Source of the DNA: Curvularia sp. ZM96
Taxonomy: Eukaryota > Ascomycota > Dothideomycetes > Pleosporales > Pleosporaceae
DNA length: 64,000 bases
Direction: 5' to 3'
NCBI GenBank assembly: GCA_022457065.1
Contig: JAJGBQ010000001.1
Location: 1,426,001-1,490,000, forward strand
The position numbers were made by a program, and so were the translations under genes. Positions 42,319 to 52,864 of this stretch are shown one piece after another. The first letter of the stretch is position 1. Every line of letters begins with the position of its first letter. The notes under the pieces are model-generated. The model saw only the letters and a list, made by a program, of their open reading frames with translations. It did no database searches and was not told the DNA's origin.

Positions 42319-43369
42319 TGAGGAATTTTAGAAAGATACGAGGGTGAGGCTATCACGAGACTTTTGTCCGAATCGCGTGACCCGGTGGACAGATGAGTCG
42401 TTCTTGCGATCGGGAAGAAGTGGGGTGACGTAACGAACCGTTAGTGGGGTCTTTCGTGAGCGCACCAGCGCATATCAAATGATATTCCACTCCTGGTGTT
42501 CTCCGGATTCAAATTGATGTTGCAGTTAGGCGGAATAGGGCGGTATTTTAGAAGCAACGTTTTGGCTCAACTTCTGAAGCCGCATATCCCGGTTCTTCAG
42601 CTAGGAATTTGCCGTGAATAAGTCGTCAGCTAGTCTTGGGACAAAGTTCGCAACGAAGTAGTAAGAAGAACTACTCTGTTGGACACAGTTGGACTGCGTC
42701 TTGAGCGATTGCATCGTTGCTATGTTATCCACGCTGTGTGAGACTTGTGTACACCAAGAGATGACAGGATGTTGGATGCACAAGGCTCGTTGTAAAAACA
42801 TCCGTTGTAGCCGCATATTCCAGCGCTTGGATAATAATACATATATGAGTGTCTATCGTCAACCCCGTATAATACTCTCTGGTGTATTGCTCTTCGGCAG
42901 AAGGGGTTTCGTATGTCAGGAGACAGTCAAAATGCAAATAAAGAATTCAACTGTTGTCAAACCAAGGACAAATATCATGGACCGCATAAGTCAGGCAAGC
43001 ATGCACTGTCTCAGCACAACTCACCTCGCTCATTCATCAATGAAAATAACAGTCGGTGAGGTTGTTGTTCGGGCCGTCCATGATCGACATACCTACCATA
43101 CGCAAAACCGCAGATCGCAGGGACAGAATGTAATGCTCAAATTGACTAGTTGTACACTCAACAATTGACATGCTCGCCGACGTGCACACAGCACGGCAAG
43201 TGAAGGCGACGAACCCAATGCGCCTGCCTCAATGAGGCTAGACGGGGCTTGGAGTGAAGTTAGCAGTGCGGGGACCTGCATTTGACTTCCCCCACCGAAC
43301 GGGCCAAGTGGCTCACAACACCAACTCCTCACTTTTGAAGAGGCATCTAGCATTGCAACATTAGCCCAA
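42319..43369. other. Divergent 1-kb region, nothing recognised
   Basis: This separates the PDX3 and TPR-protein start codons. An open frame at 42689-43168 on the plus strand has no domain or signal. It is regarded as regulatory or non-coding. Confidence 0.35.
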
Positions 43370-45173
43370 ATGGAGAAGCCAAGCTCTTATCGATACAATC
43401 TAGGCTCGTTTCATCGCAAAATCACCTCATCCAGTCGTAACGCACAGACATGGTGGGATCGCGGCTTTGTATGGAGCTATGCGTTCAACCATGAAGAGTC
43501 AGCCCGATGCTTCGAGAGGGCGATACAGGAGGACCCACAGTGCGCTATGGCATATTGGGGAGTATGTATAGCACTTGGACCTCGACATGGCGCACGGGAG
43601 GTGGCTGATCGTCGTAGCTTGCTTTCGCTCTCGGCCCGAATTACAACAAACCTTGGGATTTGTTTGATGAGAAGGAGTTGAAAGCCACACTAGGGAAAAT
43701 AAACGAGGCAAACCAAAAGGCCAAGCAGTACGCAGAGGGCAGGACAGATGCTGAAAGAGCTATGATCGACGCGATTCAGGTGCGGGTGCCCAAGAACCTC
43801 AGCGAACCTGCATTCCGTGCTTGTAATGAAGAATATGCGAAAGCCATGGAAGACGTCTATAGACGGTTTCCTGATGACCTCGACATCACCTCTCTCTACG
43901 CCGACTCTCTTATGAACCTCTCAGCATGGAATCTGTGGGACCTCAAGACTGGTGAACCCACCCCTGGGTCCCGTTCACCAGAGGCAAAGGCCATACTCGA
44001 AAAAGCACTACGGCACCCTAGTGCTTACGAGCACCCAGGGGTTCTACATTTGTACATTCATCTGATGGAAATGTCAAAGACCCCAGAAGCGGCGTTGGCC
44101 TGCGCAGATCGTTTGAGAAAGCTTTCCCCAGACGCCGGCCACTTGGTCCACATGCCAAGCCACATATGGATCCTGGTCGGGGATTATGGGCGTGCTATTG
44201 ACTCGAACGTCGACGCATGTGTGGCAGACGAGAAGTTTGTCGCCGAACACGGGACGCAGAATTTCTACTCCTTTTACATGATGCACGACTATCACTCGCT
44301 TATCTATGCAGCAATGTTCGCAGGGCAATCCAGAGTGGCGTTGGACGCCGTTGAGCGCATGGAAGCCTCATTACCCGTGTCACTCCTGCGTGTTGAAAGT
44401 CCGCCAATGGCAGATTGGCTCGAGAACTTCTCGTCAGTACGGATTCATGTCCTGGTTCGCTTCGGGAGATGGACGGATCTTATCGCGCTTCCGATGCCTC
44501 AGGATGCTAGTTTGCATTGCGTGACGACTGCAATGATTCATTACGGCAAAGGAGTCGCCTATGCCGTTACGGGCGATATTGAGAATGCCCAGAAGGAACT
44601 TGCCGCCCTGGATGCGGCAATAGAGCGGATCCCGTCGTCCCGGATTTGCGGAGACTTTCCAAACAAATCTAATGTAGTGCTCAAGGTCGGCCTGGCCATG
44701 CTTGAGGGCGAGCTCGAATACCGCAAGGGCAACTACGAAGCAGCCTTCAGGCACCTAGAAACCGCAATTGAACGAGATGATGCCCTCACCTAGTACGTAT
44801 CCTGTTACGTTTATGCGACACGTCTATACGGAGTATAGTACTGATTTTGGATCTGTCTAGTGCCGAGCCGTGGCCATGGATGCAACCAACCAGACATGCG
44901 TACGCGGCTTTGTTGATGGAACAGGGCCGAATACAAGATGCGGCTGCGGCCTATAAGGCTGACCTAGGGTTCGACGACTCGCTCCCAAGGGCAAGACAGC
45001 ATCCGAACAACGTCTGGGCCTTACACGGCTATCACGAGTGTCTTTTGAAGATGGGTAAGATTGACGAAGCAGGGATCGTTGGGCAGCAGTTGCGGATCGC
45101 GCTTGCTGTAGCAGATGTAACCGTCGATGCCAGCTGCTACTGTCGGCGTAGTACTACACCTAGAAACGTCTAG
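43370..45173 (+). CDS. TPR-repeat protein of bacterial type
   Basis: Three exons, join(43370..43561, 43618..44792, 44861..45173), give 559 residues. Helical TPR-like repeats fill the chain: TWWDRGFVWSYAFNHEESAR followed by an FERAIQEDPQCAMAYWG stretch at the N-terminus, and AYAALLMEQGRIQDAAAAYK near the C-terminus. The middle has a family signature, HPGVLHLYIHLMEMSKTPEA, then AGHLVHMPSHIWILVGDYGR. I know this pattern mainly from uncharacterised bacterial TPR proteins, and it also occurs in some filamentous fungi. There is no signal peptide or membrane helix. The role is unknown; TPR arrays usually bind proteins. The repeated His in the signature could bind metal or be catalytic, which is speculation. 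Both junctions restore the family reading. Confidence 0.78.
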
Positions 45174-46389
45174 TGGGTAACATGATGTTGGGATCCGGTG
45201 CGACGATCGTCGACAACCACATCGCTGCTTCTGTCGCTGCTCGACTCGTGATACAGGGCGATTTCCCAACAGCATGGGCCGTGAAGGCATTCTTATGCGG
45301 TGTAGGCGGGGTATGATATGAATGATCTACAGTCTGGGGAGTTTGGCTCGATGTCCATATCGGACCAATCTTCCTGTCGAATGGTAGTTGAGTCGTATGG
45401 GGCTGTTCCCCTTACTCTCTATTTGGTAGGTACACTGGCAACGACCATACGGGCGTTCCTCCGAAGACCTTGAGAGGCCAAGGAGTAATTTGAATGACAG
45501 CCCGTTGGCGACTGGTCTAGTCATGGATAGGGAGGTCTAGAAAAGACCCTGTCCCTGAGCCGCGTTCCCTTGCCCAATCATGTCGATCTGCACGCCGGCA
45601 CTTGGGTACGTGTTTCACGATCCGCGGCTAACCTGAGAACGTAGTCGCCGACTTTACATCCCTGCCACTCCCACGTGCTTGCCGCGATTGCGTTAGATGT
45701 CCTCGCTTAACCTCTTGTAGCGGAAATACCGTCCCAACGCAGTGTCGACGGCCATGCCACCCTCCACCGGCAGTTCCTGGGAAGATATGCGGATCCCTTG
45801 CCCTGTCTGTCCCACGGAAGAATGAGGCTCCACAGCAAGCCACCCACCTTTAGAACACAGGAACTAGACACGCGAGGCGGCACTTGGAGCGAAGTCTCTG
45901 ACAGCCGCAGTGGCGACGCCAATCTGACCAATGAATCGTATGTTAATTGCAACCTATCCTTTGTACACTATTAGCATACATATGCCCCTGTGCATGCAAA
46001 TTGCAGCTCCCAATGAACTGCCAGTATTCACCTCGTTGGGCTTAGACACGGTTAATGCGGGGACTTGCTTGCACGAACGCTGGGACATGCAACGTGATAA
46101 TCCCTGGTCCCTTGTGCCACACATGGCCTGTTAGATCAGCATTGAACAAGCCACGGGCCATGCAGCGTGTGGTCGGCCGGTGTATGTATTGCCCTTCCCG
46201 TGTCCTAAGCTAGCGCTCTGGGCCGCCTTCCCCTGGGCACCTATTCAATCGAAGCTCGTTAAGCGACCGGTTTGACTCGTTCTCGATTGACACCCAAGGG
46301 TCCGGTATGGAAATATATGGAGCATGAGTTCGCCGGATTCCATGGGTCCTTGGATCTGAACCAGATTTGCCCGACGTTGCGCCATCACC
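45174..46389. other. 1.2-kb region without recognisable genes
   Basis: This lies between the TPR gene and the rhodopsin-like gene, both plus strand. Short frames only. It probably contains the promoter of the membrane protein gene. Confidence 0.35.
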
Positions 46390-47724
46390 ATGGCTTCACT
46401 TCACGAGAACAGGGGACCGGAGCTTCAGGCAGTATGTTGAGCCAGTAAACATAGACTCTGTCGGTATGGGACTGATGATGGCAGGTTTGCTCAACATTCG
46501 TTTCTTTGGCCTTTGTAGCCACTGTTTTAAGGGTTTACACACGAACACGCATCGTCAAGGCATTCGGTGCAGACGACTGGTGGATGGTGGCTGCACTATG
46601 CTTCCATGTCATGTTTGCAACATGCGCAATCGGCGGTATTCACTATGGTACTGGACGGCATATGGCTATTCTCTCAGGTGAACAGCAGTACAAGGCTCTT
46701 CGGGTAAGTCCCCGAACTTGTAGTTTGAACCAACTTCAGACTAACAGAAGATGCAGTACTGGTGGCTATGCTACATTGCCTATTGCTGGGCTATGATCAC
46801 ATCCAAGATCTCCATTGGTCTCTTCCTTCTCCGCGTCACCGTCAAGAAAATACACAAATGGATTATCTTCATCTCCATGGGCCTCACGGTCCTCACTGGA
46901 TTGGTATTCTTCTTCGTCACACTCTTCCAGTGCACGCCCATCGCCTTCTTCTGGGACAAAACAATCAAAGGCGGCTACTGCGTTAACGTGGACATCATCA
47001 TTGGCCTCACCTTCCTGTACAGCGCCATCTCGGTCATTAGCGACTTTACCTTTGCTATCCTGCCCTTTTTCCTCATCTGGGGCTTGAACATGTCTTTGAA
47101 GCTTAGGGTTATGTTGATCCCAATTCTGGGAATGGCTTGCGTGTAAGTAGAATGCACTCCTCCACTCACTCACTGACACTGACAATTTCACACAGTGCTA
47201 GTGTAGCAGTCGTCGTCCGCATGGGCTACGTCATGGACTTCAAGGACCCAGACTTCCTCTGGGCGACCGTGGATATTGCCATCTGGTCTGACATCGAGCA
47301 AGGTCTGGCCATCACCGCCGGTTCCCTTGCCACTCTGCGCCCCCTGTGGCGCCAAATCTCCTCCAGCTTCGGCTTATTATCGTCGAGCGGCCCGTCGAAC
47401 CCCTCAGGCGCGCGCACACCTCAGTGGAATGGAGACCCAACAGCACAGGAAGCACGCAAGAAGCTCACTTTCGCGGACTCATTCAAATCCCTATTCCAAC
47501 CCGAAACGGGGTCTGCGGCAAAGGAGATTGACGCAGACTACGGCATGGGCAACCTAGCGCCCATACGATTACGGGATGACGTCTCTGCAGACCACGAGAA
47601 GGGTGAAAAGGTGTTCAGCACATGGCGGATAAAAGGTGGTGGAAGCAAGGTATCAGATGAGGAGTGCCGCGTCGGCGAAATCACTATGGAGACGCACATC
47701 GACCAGAAGCACGAGCGGCGATGA
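46390..47724 (+). CDS. Fungal rhodopsin-like seven-helix integral membrane protein (PTH11-related type)
   Basis: Four exons, join(46390..46431, 46485..46703, 46757..47142, 47196..47724), encode 391 residues. The start MASLHENRGPELQAVCSTFV leads into helix 1 and LRVYTRTRIVKAFGADDWWM, the typical first loop of the fungal rhodopsin-domain family. Further helices include WWLCYIAYCWAMITSKISIG, WIIFISMGLTVLTGLVFFFV and FTFAILPFFLIWGLNMSLKL. The loop CTPIAFFWD with GGYCVNVD is also characteristic. The cytosolic tail (about residues 275-391) is charged and probably disordered. Such proteins resemble PTH11-like receptors, but most are uncharacterised and this one lacks a CFEM domain. The 42-nt first exon was placed by phase and by the conserved start. 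Confidence 0.85.
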
Positions 47725-48427
47725 GAAAAGAAGAACAAAAGTGGAAGAACAAGAAACATGGGGGAAAGACGAATCAGAGTATTTTTGATCTAATGATGCC
47801 GGACACGAAAGCGCTTATGCAATTGAACCATACTTTTCTACGATAATACACACACACACCTCTCCTGCCTAGATAGAGAGGTAAAATAAATATAATGCAC
47901 ACACGTATAGACATTCAATTCAGTCATTTCTCTTTTTTCAAACATCATGGACGAAATTCTACGGACTCGGGTCAATCGATACGCGAAGGATGCGGTGCAA
48001 GGACATCCCAGCAGCACTGCTCAAACGCTTTGGGAAGGAGCTTTTCCTAAAAGAAAAACACGGCATGACAAAAGACCCAAAGAGGCAGACACCAAAAAGG
48101 ACTCAACGTTGCGGCGGCTCCCGTGTACCCTGAACGCAGAAACAAAAAACAGAACCCTTCGACTGGACTAGGAAAACGAGTCTTCGGACGCCACGGGAAG
48201 CAAAAAAAGAGGATACCAGTCTGGACCCTGGTCTCTGTGTCTGTCTTGTTATTGCAGGAAATGACTCCCGGTGTCCCACGCTAGGTGTAGACGAGGCGGC
48301 GGCAAATATGGGAAATGAATTAGGATTTGGGGTCAAGTTAGGGGACGGAGGGTTGTGGGTAAATTGTTATTGGTGTGCCTAGTACGCAGACCCATGTTCA
48401 GCGTTTTAGGAGTAGCGTGAAAGGGGA
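47725..48427. other. Convergent intergenic region with a CA microsatellite
   Basis: This lies downstream of the rhodopsin-like gene. A short ACACACAC tract lies at about 47847-47858. The open frame at 47947-48171 looks like chance coding (Lys/Thr/Arg-rich, no family features). Confidence 0.4.
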
Positions 48428-48469
48428 CTAGTAGTAGTCGTCGTCATCATCGTCATCGAATGATTTTGA
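48428..48469 (-). other. Candidate alternative last exon of the oxysterol-binding protein gene (Asp-run tail)
   Basis: Read on the minus strand, these 42 bases encode SKSFDDDDDDDYY and a stop. They follow an AG acceptor (base 470 of the 48-kb block, context GTAAAAG). A donor GTGCAT sits in phase 0 at 48549, inside the last codons of the oxysterol-binding frame, giving an 80-nt intron. If used, the protein would end in an acidic Asp/Tyr tail and have 539 instead of 528 residues. The trinucleotide run in one frame with a stop right after it suggests coding, but the donor is weak. Confidence 0.35.
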
Positions 48470-48540
48470 CTTTTACAGTGAATCAAAACTTCAGCACAGA
48501 TAAACGCAGCAATACGATGGCCGGAGAAGAATAACAGAGT

Positions 48541-50127
48541 TTAATGCACATTTCCTGTTCTTGCTCGCAAAAAGTCTTCAACTTGTTGATCGGATGGCTC
48601 AACGGGGTGACGCTGGTGCTGTTTAGGCTCGGCAGATGCCATAGTAGCAGCACTAGCAGAGGCGCTTTGGGTCGGCCGACGAGGACTATCACCCGTAGCG
48701 TTATGAGCGGGTGGTGTTAGTGATGCACCAGGTCGAAGCGATGCATCCGACGACGGCGACGACGGCGGTCCCGTAGATGCCGTTAGTCGACCACGACTGC
48801 TGGCATCCGATGCGGCTCCTGCTCCACTATTTAGGGTGTGCTGTCTGCTCTCCGTGGAGTCGTTGTTTTTTGCATCTAAGTGCCCAGAGTGTTGTTGCAG
48901 TCCCTGTAGCGGTGGCGACGACACATTACTATGATCACTCGTGCGTCGGTAGTTCGAGGGCGTGAGATCACCATGGAAGGGTCTCGACTTGTGCTCCGCT
49001 GCCTCCTTATCAACTTTCCAGATGCCGCCCTTGGGGTCAACGGTATATCCTTGTGGATCGTACTGGACCAATTTCTCGAATATGGGGTCTTTTTCTACCC
49101 GCTTGAAGAAGATAGGGGTGAATGTCTCTCCTCTGGCTTGTTCGTCTTCGCGCATTTGTCTCTGGCCACTCTCGAGTTCGCTTTTGGCTTTGGCAACGCC
49201 CTTCATGTCACCTCTTCGCAGTGCGGAAATGACGTCTTGCCATGCCTTTCGAGATTCCCACGGATCTTGTTCGGCGAGGTCGGGAACAGTCATGGGTTGT
49301 TGTTTGACGCTGCGTACGTCAACAGTTTCAATCTCCTTGTCGCTTCGTGCGTCTTTGATGACAAAGGTGCTGCTCCATGTGCCGTCAAGGGTGTAGATGA
49401 TATCAGAAGGATTGTCCTTATGGAAGAATCGTGCGTGGAAGCCGTTCTTTTGGCCGGACCCAAGCAGCGACTTGCCTTCAAAGTGTATGTGCGATATGTA
49501 CCCATTGGAGGAAATCAGCGAGTACTCGCCGTAGAGTTCAGGATGCGGGACGCCACTAAGCAGGCCCTTGACTTTGATATCAGGCAAGGGGAGCAGATAG
49601 TCCTCTTCATACTTGTCGACATGGACAATTGCGTAGCCTTTTTGCTTGATGGCCACATTTCCAGAGAATGTGATTTCCTGCTCTGTGAAACCTTCGGCCC
49701 GGATACCAACATGATTATTCCACAGGTAACATGCGGTCACTGGCGGGTGATGCCCGACCTGCTCTGAGACCAATCTCGTCTCACCAAACTCTTCTGTGTT
49801 CCAGCTTCCGAGGAACACTTCGCCGAGAAAAGCGTTCAAAGGCTTCTTCACACCATCCTCCTCCTTGCGCCCTCCATACTGCTGGCCTCGCAGTGAGCTA
49901 AGAAAGTTCTTCAATACCAGGAGGGCCCGCTTTTCTGGGTCTTCTTCAGTTGCCGGTGCAGCCCATAGATATGGATGGTCTGCCCAATACTGTGGTATCT
50001 CCACAGTCGAGTTATCGGCAAGTACGAATGGTGGTGCAGTGATGTTCGATAAGTCCCCCGAGATGGTTGCAATGGAAGCAAGGAACTCTTTCAGGCCAGA
50101 ACGGTTTTGAGTGATGTCTGTCGACAT
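48541..50127 (-). CDS. Oxysterol-binding protein (Kes1/Osh4-type lipid transfer protein)
   Basis: This open frame of 528 residues consists of an OSBP-related domain (about 10-390) plus a Ser/Pro-rich tail. Short ORPs like yeast Kes1/Osh4 exchange sterol for PI4P between membranes. Visible landmarks are the lid-like N-terminus (GLKEFLASIATISGDLSNIT), KPLNAFLGEVFLGSW, the signature segment at residues 122-129, GEYSLISSNGYISHIHFEGK and WESRKAWQDVISALRRGD. The signature reads EQVGHHPP; the usual form is EQVSHHPP, so Ser is replaced by Gly. No PH domain, ankyrin repeats or FFAT motif precede it. The C-terminal 130 residues are low-complexity and end in VEDFLRARTGNVH. A spliced alternative end is listed separately. 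Start chosen at the first ATG after a likely 5' UTR intron. Confidence 0.9.
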   Translation of the reverse strand: MSTDITQNRSGLKEFLASIATISGDLSNITAPPFVLADNSTVEIPQYWADHPYLWAAPATEEDPEKRALLVLKNFLSSLRGQQYGGRKEEDGVKKPLNAFLGEVFLGSWNTEEFGETRLVSEQVGHHPPVTACYLWNNHVGIRAEGFTEQEITFSGNVAIKQKGYAIVHVDKYEEDYLLPLPDIKVKGLLSGVPHPELYGEYSLISSNGYISHIHFEGKSLLGSGQKNGFHARFFHKDNPSDIIYTLDGTWSSTFVIKDARSDKEIETVDVRSVKQQPMTVPDLAEQDPWESRKAWQDVISALRRGDMKGVAKAKSELESGQRQMREDEQARGETFTPIFFKRVEKDPIFEKLVQYDPQGYTVDPKGGIWKVDKEAAEHKSRPFHGDLTPSNYRRTSDHSNVSSPPLQGLQQHSGHLDAKNNDSTESRQHTLNSGAGAASDASSRGRLTASTGPPSSPSSDASLRPGASLTPPAHNATGDSPRRPTQSASASAATMASAEPKQHQRHPVEPSDQQVEDFLRARTGNVH

Positions 50128-50143
50128 GTTGGCGCGTCTACAT

Positions 50144-50190
50144 CTGAATTATCACTATCGGTTGAGTGTGTTGTACTTATGCAGACGTAC
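50144..50190 (-). other. Putative 5' UTR intron of the oxysterol-binding protein gene
   Basis: CCAAG/GTACGT at 50190 and TTCAG/ATG at 50144 frame a 47-nt intron upstream of the coding start. Directly after the acceptor the mRNA would read ATG TAG, a start-stop uORF, 17 bases before the main ATG. Confidence 0.35.
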
Positions 50191-50631
50191 CTTGGACCAA
50201 GGCATCGCCAAGTCAATGACGTCAACGGATGCTAGTGTAAGCCCATTTTAGGCGGCCAGGCAGTGAGCAACGATCCGGACGCTCCGTCGGGATTTCTTGG
50301 TGTTTGATCGCGGATTTCCTGATGCGGTTCTGGCATGGAGCTAGATCCCTTTGTATTCGCGATACTTGCTGACACTGGAAGTTCGCTGGCTGAGCCGCCC
50401 CCACGTCCCTTTTCTGCATCCCCATCATTTCTGTTCCATTCGATCAGCCTTTTTACCTTTTGAATTCCTAGCACAATTTATGACGATAAATTTTGGTGCA
50501 AAAACTTCATAAGCATCCTGAACGTCATCCACTAGAAGAAGAATACATTATTAAGTGCGTCCTATCTAGGAGCAAGAAACTAATACTGGTATATGTACAT
50601 AGAGGAAAGCGGAATGTGAGAGCCAGGTAAA
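50191..50631. other. Intergenic region between OSBP and LCB3 genes
   Basis: This is the promoter side of the oxysterol-binding gene and the 3' side of LCB3 (both minus strand). No coding signal. Confidence 0.4.
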
Positions 50632-52439
50632 CTATGCCTCGATGCCCATGCCTAATCCCAGAAACTCGAACAAAATAGGGTTCCCTGCAACAGCTATGTA
50701 TGCGATACCTGGTATACATTAGCAGGTTGGTTTGGGTGATTATTCTTGATGTGTTGGACATACCAGCGTAAACAATCAACTTTGTTACAACCTCAACATC
50801 GTAACGTACTCGTGGCGTCGTTAGCTTCATGAAAATCTCGCGCTTCTCGTTCTCCTCTTCAGTTGGCTCCTGCGTGACTTCATAGACATTGCCTGCAACG
50901 TCTGTGTCGCTCTCTGGCGGCGTCATAGTGCTCTTCTCAGGCACTTGCACTTTACCAGTGCCCATCATCTGCTCGTACGAGTGCACGCGAGACGCCATGG
51001 GTGTTGGCAGGAGGCCGGCACCAAGTAGCGGGTCCGATTTCTCAACGTTGGGTGTGTCGAGAGGTGCTGGGCTTGGTACCCAGGTAGAGTTCTCGGGAAC
51101 AGCGCCATCTAAGGAGTTTACACTTTCTCGTCGCCGGCGATTGCGGTATGCGAGCGTCTCATATGCATCTGCAGCGGATTGTGGGCCGACGGAGACAGAC
51201 CGCTTACGTGGATGGGCGAGGTTCTTTAGCATATGCGGCAGCTCCGAAGCAGGCGGAATGACATTATCGTCATCCGCAAAGGGCTTAATGGAACTGTACT
51301 TGGAAGCGTTCAAGAAGAAGGCGCGGGGCATGTTCCAGCGAGCCTGCTCAAGTAAACGGAAGATGGGAGGCAGTACAGTGAAGAGGGCCGGCTTCATGGT
51401 CGCTCTCCAGACGAAGATGACAACGACACCCAAGAGGATGCGAATCATTGCTTTCAACCATCCCATCTCTTCCAAGCTGAATGGGACCGAAGACGGATAT
51501 GCATCTTGCAGGGCGTAGCCGGTTTGGGCATAGTGCCAGGCACCAAGGTTAATACCTATGACGACACCAGCGAACGACACGCTATCGTCGTAGCAGGGAC
51601 AGTCATCAGCGGGCTCCGGGTGGACGCGGACGAGAACACAGATGACCAGGGTAGCGATGAAGATATGCAGGGAGTTGCCGCTAAAGACCCACGAGTCCAT
51701 CCAGTCGCCGTATACGAGTTGGAATGCTGTGATGAGCGCGCCCATAACACTGCCCACTATGACGTCGAGGAAACCGTGCATGCCGCAGTACAAGCGGCCG
51801 GCAATAATGGACAGTGCATAAAAGTAGAAGAGCGCCTGGAGGCCCAAGTTGAGGTTGGTGCTGCCCTCGTGAGCAGATTGGCGCAACATGTAAATGGCGT
51901 AGAAGGCGACAGAGACGGCATTGGCTGAATGAGACGAGGGGAAGCCGTACTCGAGAGCAGCGGAGCCAGACATGGAGATGCGAGCGAGGGGCGGCGACAG
52001 CGGCCTAGGTAAGCAGAGCAGGTCCTTCAAGAAGCCGGTGCAGTAGACTCCGGCTGCAAGCATGAAGACAGTCCTGTGCACGTCAGACATGGCAGCACGG
52101 CCAAGGACAATAGCGCGCGACATACGCTCGACCCACGCTGGTGTATCCGCACCAGAACTGGATGGGCAGGAAGACCATGAAGAAGGTGTGGGTGCCGAGA
52201 TTGGCAGTGTAGGCAAAGTACGAGTCGAGGAAGGGCGAGCGCAGCTTGTCCTGCAGCAGCGCCAGCCACGGCGTCTCCCAGCGCACAATGGGGATGAGGC
52301 GGTTTCGCAGCGAGTTTCGCCATTTGGGCAGCCGCTGGGCGTAGTGATCGTGGCCCTGATTGCCTGCATCCAACTTGGGCTTTGGCGGTGCCATCGAGTC
52401 CGGCCGGGGCCCCGCCTCATCTTGTTGCGGCGGGTGCAT
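50632..52439 (-). CDS. LCB3: Dihydrosphingosine/sphingosine 1-phosphate phosphatase (LCB3-like)
   Basis: Three exons, complement(join(50632..50708, 50764..52073, 52126..52439)), encode 566 residues. The PAP2 phosphatase motifs are complete: KDLLCLPRP (motif 1), YGFPSSHSANAVS (motif 2) and GRLYCGMHGFLDVIVG (motif 3), embedded in multiple helices. Together with WCGYTSVGRATVFMLAAGVY this places it with yeast Lcb3/Ysr3, ER enzymes that remove phosphate from long-chain base phosphates and set ceramide versus LCBP levels. A long Ser/Pro-rich cytosolic region (about 400-520) precedes a final hydrophobic segment restored only by removing the last intron (YAGIAYIAVAGNPILFEFLG). The start is an ATG at 52439; a second Met 15 codons later is an alternative. 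Divergent from RHO4. Confidence 0.92.
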
Positions 52440-52864
52440 GGCGGCAGCGGGGGTCGCAACAGTTGCAGCGGAGACGAAGCGGGTTCAGTCGATTGTGCAT
52501 GTCCAGGCGCGGGGCGGGGCGGGCGTGCGCGCAAAGGGGTGGTGGTGGTGGTTTACTGTGCGGGTGGGTAGTGTCTGTAAGTGTACTGCGCATAAGCGCT
52601 CGCTCGGGACGGCCGAGCGGCCAGGGGCGGCGGTGCAGATGTGGCGCTGTGGCGCGCGCGCGGGTGCCCTAAGCGTCGTTGCCATATGCAACCGACGGCT
52701 GCCAACAATCAACACGAACCTCTCTTAAGCCCCGACCAACGCTCCCCACACGCACCCAGACTCCGTATTCATACTCTGCTCTCCGGCCTCCCTCGAGCCG
52801 CCCCCATCTTCCTTGCATCAGCAGCCCGTCCCCATAACCATCGCAGCTCGACACTCGACACACC
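52440..52864. promoter_or_regulatory. Divergent LCB3/RHO4 promoter region
   Basis: This stretch of 425 bases between start codons is GC-rich with a GGT trinucleotide run near 52537-52552, then pyrimidine-rich just upstream of the RHO4 ATG, as is common for fungal 5' UTRs. Function inferred from layout. Confidence 0.45.

Noticed and set aside
42689..43168. 159-codon frame between PDX3 and the TPR gene
   Set aside because: Low-quality composition, no domain, no signal; probably chance.
47947..48171. 74-codon frame downstream of the rhodopsin-like gene
   Set aside because: Lys/Arg/Thr-rich chance frame in a simple-sequence-rich spacer.
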